64,000 nucleotides of DNA from Bacteroidaceae bacterium (GTDB lineage: Bacteria > Bacteroidota > Bacteroidia > Bacteroidales > Bacteroidaceae): positions 124,001 to 188,000 of the forward strand of contig JAEEZS010000055.1 of assembly GCA_016291905.1 (NCBI GenBank), in the 5' to 3' direction. The stretch's first letter is position 1. The number at the start of each line of letters is the position of its first letter. Positions 51,762-58,549 of the stretch are shown piece after piece. The position numbers and the translations under genes were made by a program. A model generated the notes under the pieces. That model saw nothing but the letters and a program-made list of their open reading frames with translations. It was not told where the DNA came from and searched no databases.

Positions 51762-51941
51762 TTATTGAGAAACTTGAAAAATGTTTGGTATTTGTGCCAA
51801 TTTGAATGGCACAATTCTGTTATTGACAACACGCACAACCCTTTTCCGATGAGTTGCTATGATGCTATAAACGGCCTCAAACTCTTCCTTATGCTTAAGG
51901 AGACCTCCATCATTATTGATTTTCCTTAAATCATTGCTCAT
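51762..51941 (-). pseudogene. Short remnant resembling the N-terminus of a DUF1016/YhcG nuclease
   Basis: The 59-residue frame (start MSNDLRKINNDGGLLKHKEE at 51941) contains EAVYSIIATHRKRVVRVVNN, similar to the start of DUF1016/YhcG PD-(D/E)XK nucleases. The WxxG and catalytic parts that should follow are missing. A TAGCTTTG box (51970-51963) and a GGAG ribosome site precede it. Its TAA is followed at once by the ATG of the DUF6939-like gene. It may be a leftover whose promoter now serves the operon, or a real small leader peptide. Confidence 0.45.
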
Positions 51942-51962
51942 ATACTTATCTCCATTTATTTG

Positions 51963-51970
51963 CAAAGCTA
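51963..51970 (-). promoter_or_regulatory. -7 box upstream of the DUF6939/DarT-VWA/PP2C operon
   Basis: TAGCTTTG on the minus strand matches TAnnTTTG and is followed by GGAG eight or so bases before the ATG at 51941. No TTG at the right distance is clear. Confidence 0.45.
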
Positions 51971-52056
51971 CAACTTTTTATTCATATTTTATGGCTTACT
52001 ACCATTTTTACGTCTTACGTCATTATTATAACATGCAAAACAGGAAGTGATACCAC

Positions 52057-52902
52057 TTACCATCCCTTTGGAGGCAGAATTTTATTCTTTGTAATACCAA
52101 GTTTCAATAATTTATTAATCATCATTTCGTCTTCTCCATCTTGATGGTAATATAAAAGCCAGTCAGCATCAGGAATGTTTTTATTTGCTTTTATTATTTC
52201 CTTAATATATGGCATATCAATGTCGTTGAACGAAAATCCCATAACAACGAAATGCTGAATATCTGCATATTGAGTAAATTTGATACGGTTCATGTAGATA
52301 ATATCATTTACTTTTTTAGCGGCATTAGCAACTTCATTCATAATCATATTAGCAACATCTTGTCTGATGGGATTCTTTTTCTTAGCTTCAATTAAAAGTT
52401 GCATCAAATCTACATTATTAAAATCATGTCCAACAATAGGGTTTTTTCCTTCCTTAAAATCTTTTATCGAATGATGGATATGCCACACATTCTCTTCATT
52501 CACATGATAAGTTTTTTCTAACACCATAGTGTAATTGAATGTAAAAAACTTGGCATCAGCATCAATCCCGATTGTCTCATCGGGCTCAACTTTATCATTT
52601 ACACCTTGAATCCAATTGCCAAAAAGAGGGGGGAGTTTGCCCTTTAATAAATTCTTTACCTGCATAAAGCCAAGTGCCTCTCCATTCATTAATTTCACAA
52701 TGTTATTGTAATCAACGCACCCTAGCATTTTTTCAAAATTCCACCACCAAAAATCTTGCTTGGGTGAATCACCATATATTTTAAGAAGTACTTCCCAAAG
52801 GGGTTTATTCTTTAAATAGTTTTCACGAAAATCCATATAAGATGTTGGCATCTTATGATGGAGATCAAATCCGTTGCCTATTATAAAAAGTTTTTCTGTC
52901 AT
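52057..52902 (-). CDS. AbiH-like abortive infection protein
   Basis: The start at 52902 (MTEKLFIIGNGFDLHHKMPTS) is typical of AbiH proteins; the frame is open to 52935. The 281-residue protein has the N-terminal GNGFDLHH nucleotide-binding-like motif, DFWWWNFEKMLG, FFTFNYTMVLEKTY and the C-terminal FVVMGFSFNDIDMPYI. AbiH acts in abortive infection against phage in Lactococcus; the mechanism is not well known. It lies 50 bases after the kinase gene and is AT-rich, as is the kinase gene, so both may share a transcript. Confidence 0.88.
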   Translation of the reverse strand: MTEKLFIIGNGFDLHHKMPTSYMDFRENYLKNKPLWEVLLKIYGDSPKQDFWWWNFEKMLGCVDYNNIVKLMNGEALGFMQVKNLLKGKLPPLFGNWIQGVNDKVEPDETIGIDADAKFFTFNYTMVLEKTYHVNEENVWHIHHSIKDFKEGKNPIVGHDFNNVDLMQLLIEAKKKNPIRQDVANMIMNEVANAAKKVNDIIYMNRIKFTQYADIQHFVVMGFSFNDIDMPYIKEIIKANKNIPDADWLLYYHQDGEDEMMINKLLKLGITKNKILPPKGW

Positions 52903-52951
52903 ATGATTCTGAAAAAAAGAGAAAATGCCAGTCAATCCAATCTATATTATT

Positions 52952-55900
52952 TTATTCTTGCTCCACGAGTATATTTTTTAACTGTGGTAGCATTTTTTCA
53001 TATTTCGATTTTGTTCTCTTAGGTATAAAGATAGCTGTCAGACTATGGCAATCTGAAAATACGCCATAACCAATGCTAATTATACTATCAGGAATGATGA
53101 TATACATTAGATTCTTACAGTTACCAAATGCACCAGCTTCGATGCTCGTCACCCCATAAGGAATAATAATATTTGTAAGGCTAGAGCAATCACGGAATGC
53201 ACTAGCTCCAATGCGTGTCACACTATTAGGAATGGTGACGCTGGTCAAACTACTGCAACCATAGAAAGCACCATATTCTATAATTATTACACTTTCAGGG
53301 ATGGTGATACTTGTTAGACCATTGCAATCAGCAAACGCGTGTTTTCCGATTTTTGTCACTGTATTGGGAATTACAGTTTTAGCACAACCACTTACCAATG
53401 AATTGCTACAAGTATCAATAATTGCATTACAATTGTTTCTTGAATCATATATAGCATTTTTAATATCAACAACAATAGTTCTCAAGTTGGCGCAACTACT
53501 TAATCCTAAATAATCAATATTCGTTACACTTTTTGGGATGAAAATACTATTTAATCCGCTACAACCTTTGAACGCATCTGGTCCAATTTTTGACACGCTA
53601 TCAGGGATAATGATGTTTGTAAGCCCGCTGCAATCTCTGAACGCATCTATCCCAACTTTTGTCACGCTATTAGGGATGGTGATATTTGTCAACCCGCTAC
53701 ACCCTGAGAATGCGGCACATTCGATGCTTGTCACGCTATTAGGGATGGTGATATTTGTCAACCCGTTGCAGCCACAGAATGCACCATATCCGATGCTTGT
53801 CACATTGTTTGGAATGACAGTTCTTTTGCAACCTATAACCAATGTATTACTTAAAGTATCAATAATTGCATTACAATTATTTCTTGAATCAAAAGTGACG
53901 TTATCATTGCCAACAATGATGCTTGACAAATCATTGCAATCCGCGAATACACAGCTACCGATACTTGTAACACTATTAGGGATAATGATTTTTGTCAGAC
54001 TCCTGCAACCTTCAAATGTCCTATTCCCAATATTAGTTGCGCAATTAGGGAGGGTGATACTTGTCAAACCTACGCAACCAAAAAAAGCCCAATCTCCAAT
54101 GCTCGTCACGCTATCAGGAATGATGATGCTTGTCAGACCGCCACAATAGGAGAATGCATTATTGCAGATTACTTTTGTCCCCTTTTTTATTACATATCTT
54201 TCTATGTCATTAGGAGCTTCTAACAATCGTTTTCTATCCGCACTATATTTTACCCTATATTCATCCGTCCATGCATTTGCCAAATCTTCACCTGTTACTT
54301 CTGTACTAAGGTTTTCATCATCCTCTTGTTCTATAAGTTTATCTTTATATTCAGGCAACAAACGTTCAAATCTACCCGAAGAATTCATCGGAATAATAAT
54401 CTCCAAAGTTTTTTCACATAAAAGATTCATTTCAATGAATGGATTCTCACCAATTCTCGACACAGATTCTGGTAAAACTATACGAGAGAGTTCACAATCA
54501 TAAAATGCATAGCTGCCTATCTCCTCAACACCATTTGGCACGACAAATTCATCGGATTTGCTAAAACATGAAATAAGGCTTTTCTTATCTGATGTATATA
54601 ACGCCCCATCTTCAACCACAAAATAAGGTGATTTGCAAATAATTGTGTCATAATCTCCTCTGAAAGGATTTCTTCCTATAAGATGGACTGTAGATGGAAT
54701 CGTAATTTTGCCACTAATGATTAACCCTTCTATCTCCCACCCAAAGTCATTCAGGGCATCATCACAAATCACCTCTGTTCCTTCTGGAATTTCGTAATCT
54801 GGCAAATAACTGCCGTATACCCCAAGTAATTTTATTCTATCTTTACTATACATAACTCCAAACTCATCCTTCCAAGCATTTGCCCAATCTTCATCTGTTA
54901 CTTTTGTGCTGAGATTTTCATCATCCTCTTGCTCAATAAGTTTATCTTTATATTCAGGCAACAACTCTTCAAACTTTGTTTTTGTACCTTTGGAAATAAA
55001 AATCGTTGTCAGATTGCCGCAACCACAAAGCGCACGTTTTCCAATGTACGTTACGCTGTCAGGTATAGTAATGCTTGTTAAACCAATGCAATCAAAAAAC
55101 GCAAGGTTCCCGATGCTCGTCACCCCTTCAGGGATTGTAATGCTTGTCAAATTGCGGCAAAAGGCAAATGCTAAATTTTCAATGCTTGTCACGCTTTTAG
55201 GGATGGCGATACTTGTCAAACCTTTGCAGCCAAAAAACGCACGAGAAGCAATAATAGAGATGTTTTTTGGTATTACTGTTGATTGGCATCCGAATAATAA
55301 TTCGTTGGTTTGAGTTTTAATGATGGCATTACATTGATTGCGAGAATCAAATATGATATTTTTCTCATCAACAACTATTTGACACAATTCCGGAAAAACA
55401 GCCAAAACTAAAGACTCAGAACTAATTATCTTAACAGATTCTGGAATATAAAGAGACTTTATACGGTTTTTAATTTGTTCGCCCCTAAAGGCCATCTTCA
55501 AAGCTTCGTCGCAAATGACTTGTGTTCCTTTTCTTATTCTATAGTCTATAATATCATCAGGAATTTGCAACAGGCGTTTCTTGTCAGCACTATATTTTAC
55601 GCCAAATTCATCCGTCCAAGCATTTGCTAAATCTTCTTTTGTTACTTCTGTAGAAAGAATGTCTTCTTCATTTTGTGGTTTTTCTGGCCTAGTTAGATTG
55701 AAAAGGCGGAAAGAGACTTGGGAAAGATTGTTCTGAGAGGCTACAAGAATGAATAGAGAATAGAGTGAAGCTAATTCTGGAACTTGCATCAGTGATTTCA
55801 ACGCATCCATGACTTTGCTTTCAGAGAGATTTCGATAATCCCTCTCTGAGAACAGCAGACGGTCTGAGGCTCCATATTCTTCCAAAAGCTCAGGCTGGAG

Positions 55901-56593
55901 GGAGATGGCTTTCAGGGAAAGGAGGATGCTGGCAAGGGAAAAATCATCGATATGCTCGTCGAAATCTGTCTCTGTCCGGCTGGGATGGCGGAAGTCAGGG
56001 CTGCCCAGCTCACGGGCTTTCTGGCCTTTCATGGCGGGAACGTACATGCCGTCGTAATCGACTAACGCCAGCGTGCCGTCCTCGCGGACAAGGATATTGT
56101 CGGGCTTCAAGTCCCCGTGTGCAAAGGGCAGGGGCATCAGCCACATCGCCAAGCGGCTGAACTGATAGGCAAGAAGCGACAATTCATATTTGTCGTCCAG
56201 ATGCGCACGAACGTATTTATCAAGCGTCATGCCCTCCACCCAGTCCATCAGCAATACGGGAAACTCCGTCTCGTCCGTCTGGCTGGTATCTACAAATAAT
56301 TCCTTATCCAAATATCGGATAGGCGTGAGGAAGGTGCTGCTGACGTACTCCAATTCCTCGGCTATGAGGCGATAAGCCTCTGCACGCCCCTCCTGTTCCT
56401 TCAAGAAACACTTCACGGCATGCAGGCGTCCCGTCTGCTCGTCCTTCATCTTGAACACCACAGCGAAGTTTCCACTCGACATCACAGGCTCCCCATCAAT
56501 GCCTAATACGGGGCGAAGCTGCTTCAACTGCTCAAGGTTGTCCTCTGCTGCCTTTATGGCTTCGACATATTCAGATATCAGCGGGTAGTTCAT
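52952..56593 (-). CDS. Ser/Thr protein kinase fused to three leucine-rich-repeat modules
   Basis: The start at 56593 (MNYPLISEYVEAIKAAEDNL) gives 1213 residues; the frame is open further. Residues about 30-290 are a protein kinase: Gly loop at 38-46 (VMSSGNFAV), Lys61, catalytic loop HGDLKPDN (159-166) and DYD (179-181) in place of DFG. From about residue 313 come three modules, starting near 313, 561 and 763. Each begins with a VTxEDxANAW segment and continues into BspA-type LRR_5 repeats (for example SVTSIGDWAFFGC). No signal peptide or membrane helix is seen, so it is probably cytoplasmic. The repeats are the likely sensor, the kinase the output. Confidence 0.9.
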   Translation of the reverse strand: MNYPLISEYVEAIKAAEDNLEQLKQLRPVLGIDGEPVMSSGNFAVVFKMKDEQTGRLHAVKCFLKEQEGRAEAYRLIAEELEYVSSTFLTPIRYLDKELFVDTSQTDETEFPVLLMDWVEGMTLDKYVRAHLDDKYELSLLAYQFSRLAMWLMPLPFAHGDLKPDNILVREDGTLALVDYDGMYVPAMKGQKARELGSPDFRHPSRTETDFDEHIDDFSLASILLSLKAISLQPELLEEYGASDRLLFSERDYRNLSESKVMDALKSLMQVPELASLYSLFILVASQNNLSQVSFRLFNLTRPEKPQNEEDILSTEVTKEDLANAWTDEFGVKYSADKKRLLQIPDDIIDYRIRKGTQVICDEALKMAFRGEQIKNRIKSLYIPESVKIISSESLVLAVFPELCQIVVDEKNIIFDSRNQCNAIIKTQTNELLFGCQSTVIPKNISIIASRAFFGCKGLTSIAIPKSVTSIENLAFAFCRNLTSITIPEGVTSIGNLAFFDCIGLTSITIPDSVTYIGKRALCGCGNLTTIFISKGTKTKFEELLPEYKDKLIEQEDDENLSTKVTDEDWANAWKDEFGVMYSKDRIKLLGVYGSYLPDYEIPEGTEVICDDALNDFGWEIEGLIISGKITIPSTVHLIGRNPFRGDYDTIICKSPYFVVEDGALYTSDKKSLISCFSKSDEFVVPNGVEEIGSYAFYDCELSRIVLPESVSRIGENPFIEMNLLCEKTLEIIIPMNSSGRFERLLPEYKDKLIEQEDDENLSTEVTGEDLANAWTDEYRVKYSADRKRLLEAPNDIERYVIKKGTKVICNNAFSYCGGLTSIIIPDSVTSIGDWAFFGCVGLTSITLPNCATNIGNRTFEGCRSLTKIIIPNSVTSIGSCVFADCNDLSSIIVGNDNVTFDSRNNCNAIIDTLSNTLVIGCKRTVIPNNVTSIGYGAFCGCNGLTNITIPNSVTSIECAAFSGCSGLTNITIPNSVTKVGIDAFRDCSGLTNIIIPDSVSKIGPDAFKGCSGLNSIFIPKSVTNIDYLGLSSCANLRTIVVDIKNAIYDSRNNCNAIIDTCSNSLVSGCAKTVIPNTVTKIGKHAFADCNGLTSITIPESVIIIEYGAFYGCSSLTSVTIPNSVTRIGASAFRDCSSLTNIIIPYGVTSIEAGAFGNCKNLMYIIIPDSIISIGYGVFSDCHSLTAIFIPKRTKSKYEKMLPQLKNILVEQE

Positions 56594-56616
56594 GGGGGTT
56601 TTCAAATTAGATAGTG

Positions 56617-56683
56617 CAAATATACTGCTTTTTTCTTGAGAGGCACCACATATTGGTAAAAAACTTTTTCCGCAAGGCTTGTG
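56617..56683 (-). promoter_or_regulatory. Promoter box and shared motif upstream of the kinase gene
   Basis: TATATTTG at 56624-56617 is a perfect -7 box, 24 bases before the ATG. No TTG is clear. CACAAGCCTTGCGGA at 56683-56669 differs by one base from the motif upstream of the lipoprotein operon (47638-47624). Confidence 0.5.
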
Positions 56684-56779
56684 GAAAAACGGCAGTTCTT
56701 TTTCCAAGGGCAATTTTGAGAAGATGTTTTACGAAAAAAAGCCAACACCTACCTTTTTCGCCAAAACTGATTATTTTAC

Positions 56780-57060
56780 AGTCTGTTAGGACAGGTAGGT
56801 GTTTGCAAAACACCTACCTAACACCTACCAGACACCTACCTATCTTCTCACTTGAAGGTCTGAAAGGATGGAAATCAGAGAATTATAAATAAAGTAAACA
56901 CGAATTACCAAGAATTTTCCATGAATGGCTGGCGCAGCAAAACCATGAGCTTTTACAAACTGGTAAGAGACAGGTAGGTGTTAGGTAGGTGTTCGACAAA
57001 CACCTACCTATGTTTACCTCTTTATTGTCACTACCTTACAAGTAAAAAGGTAGGTGTTGG
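56780..57060. repeat. AGGTAGGTGT inverted-repeat region
   Basis: The motif AGGTAGGTGTT and its complement AACACCTACCT occur about nine times, in pairs facing each other: 56792-56815, further complement copies to 56842, 56970-57008 and a single copy at 57048. They could form stems of 11 or more base pairs. The stretch between 56594 and 57500 has no recognisable gene; it holds this region, a TTGGGCT-related block and short repeats. Confidence 0.75.
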
Positions 57061-57084
57061 GGGTGTTTCGCAATCCTTAACGCT

Positions 57085-57175
57085 ACGAGCGTAGCCCAAT
57101 GGGCTGTGCGCTCAGCCCAAGCATCTGGCGACGCAGATAAAGCAGCTGCGGAAATAGAAGCTGATTCTATTAAAA
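57085..57175. repeat. AGCCCAAGCATCTGG block related to copy A
   Basis: AGCCCAAGCATCTGGC here is the complement of GCCAGATGCTTGGGCT in copy A (near 5562-5577), and GGGCTGTG also recurs. A second dyad, TTCTATTAAAATAGAA, follows at about 57162-57177. The region therefore carries a rearranged relative of the dispersed elements. Confidence 0.55.
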
Positions 57176-57208
57176 TAGAAGGGCTTTCTGACAGAATAGA
57201 AGTATAGT

Positions 57209-57243
57209 ATAATTGATAATTGACAATTGATAATGGATAATTG
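57209..57243. repeat. AATTGATAATTGACAATTG spacer repeat
   Basis: Units of TAATTGATAATTGACAATTGA occur three to four times in 35 bases. It is of the same style as the other short intergenic repeats in the window. Confidence 0.65.
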
Positions 57244-57339
57244 TGGGCTCACCTCGGAAAAGCTCAAATAAATTTGACGATCGTCTAATTTTGTCGCGAC
57301 TCAACAAAGAAAATACAAGCATTTTTTGGTTTTCGCTGC

Positions 57340-57463
57340 TCCAAAATTTGCTTTTTCGCTCGGCTCACCCTGTCTTTAATCCCCCTTCGGGGGCTTTTAG
57401 ATAGGGGTCGCCTCGGATAATTGCAAATAAATTTGCATTATCGCTCGGCTCACCCTATCTTTG
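57340..57463. repeat. Duplicated TCGCTCGGCTCACCCT segment with glsA promoter
   Basis: TCGCTCGGCTCACCCTGTCTTT near 57356 and TCGCTCGGCTCACCCTATCTTT near 57441 are near copies. Between them lies CCCCCTTCGGGGG, a short perfect hairpin. The second copy ends in the glsA -7 box. Confidence 0.6.
57434..57463 (+). promoter_or_regulatory. Promoter of glsA
   Basis: TTG at 57434-57436 and TATCTTTG at 57456-57463 are about 19-20 bases apart, a full match to the Bacteroidetes promoter. The ATG follows 38 bases later. Confidence 0.65.
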
Positions 57464-57500
57464 CAAATTCAAACACCCTGTCATCTTACAAAGAGATTCC

Positions 57501-58418
57501 ATGGACTATCAGCATATCCTCGAAACAGTCTGGCGCGACATCCAGCCTTACGCCCGCCTCGGTCAGCAGGCCGACTATATCCCTGCCCTGGCCCGCGTGA
57601 ACCCTGACCAGTCCGGCATCTGCCTCAAGACCCTCGACGGCAGGACATGCAGCGTGGGCGACGCTGATGTCCGATTTTCCATACAGAGCATCTCCAAGGT
57701 GTTCTCGCTTGCCCTGGCGCTTCACTTCGAGGGCGAAAACCTCTGGACGCGCATGGGGCGCGAGCCCTCGGGCACGGCCTTCAACTCGCTCGTCCAGCTG
57801 GAGTACGAGCACGGCATCCCCCGCAACCCCCTCATCAACGCCGGCGCCCTCGTCACGGCCGACATCCTCCTCGACCATCTCCCGGGCGACCCCGAGCAGT
57901 TCTACATCGACTTCCTGCGCACGCTGTGCGGCAGCCCCGACATCGACTACAACACGGAGGTGGCTGCCTCCGAGCAGAGCTGCGGCTACATGAACGCCGC
58001 CATCGCCAACCTGCTCAAGCACTATGGCAACATCCACGGCGACCTCGACCGCGTGATGCGCCTCTACTTCATGATGTGCTCCGTCGAGATGTCGTGCCGT
58101 GAGCTCGCCCAGGCCTTCATCCCGCTTGCCAATCACCACCAGCCCTTCTGCTTCGCCGGCATCGACCTCACCACGTCGCAGATCAAGCGCATGAACGCCA
58201 TCATGCAGACGTGCGGCTTCTACGACGAGGCGGGTGAGTTCTCCTACCTCGTGGGCCTCCCCGGCAAGAGCGGCGTGGGCGGCGGCATCGCTGCCATCTG
58301 CCCCATGCGCTATACCATCGCCGTCTGGAGCCCCCGCCTCAACGCCAAGGGCAACTCCATACTCGGCATGAAGGCGCTCGAACTATTCACCACCCTCACC
58401 GCGGAATCGATTTTTTGA
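57501..58418 (+). CDS. glsA: Glutaminase
   Basis: GlsA hydrolyses glutamine to glutamate and ammonia. The 305-residue length is typical. The serine-dependent beta-lactamase-like fold shows SISK (Ser63-Lys66) in VRFSIQSISKVFSL, NPLINAGALVTADIL, GYMNAAIANLLKHYGN and, near the end, GLPGKSGVGGGIAAICP. It has its own promoter. It stands between the accessory island and the second half of the cobalamin cluster but has no evident pathway link to either, although glutamine amidation occurs in cobalamin synthesis by other enzymes. Confidence 0.96.
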   Translation: MDYQHILETVWRDIQPYARLGQQADYIPALARVNPDQSGICLKTLDGRTCSVGDADVRFSIQSISKVFSLALALHFEGENLWTRMGREPSGTAFNSLVQLEYEHGIPRNPLINAGALVTADILLDHLPGDPEQFYIDFLRTLCGSPDIDYNTEVAASEQSCGYMNAAIANLLKHYGNIHGDLDRVMRLYFMMCSVEMSCRELAQAFIPLANHHQPFCFAGIDLTTSQIKRMNAIMQTCGFYDEAGEFSYLVGLPGKSGVGGGIAAICPMRYTIAVWSPRLNAKGNSILGMKALELFTTLTAESIF

Positions 58419-58476
58419 TGGAAGATGGAAGAAGGAAGATGGATGATGGACGATGGACAATGGACGATGGACGATG
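58419..58476. repeat. GATGGACGATGGAC spacer repeat
   Basis: Units of GATGGAAGA and ATGGACGATGGAC run without break from the glsA stop for about 58 bases. It is a simple-repeat spacer of the same type as those between other genes here. Confidence 0.8.
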
Positions 58477-58549
58477 AACCATAAAAGAATTATTGCTGGA
58501 AGAGCTATTTTCTGAACTAAAAAAAATAATTCCTAATTCTTTTCATACC

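Noticed and set aside
56614-56892. 92-codon plus-strand frame upstream of the kinase gene
   Set aside because: It overlaps the kinase promoter and the inverted repeats, has no family features and no promoter of its own.
57060-57480. Possible tRNA or structured RNA gene upstream of glsA
   Set aside because: No cloverleaf or known RNA signature was found; the dyads are part of simple and dispersed repeats.
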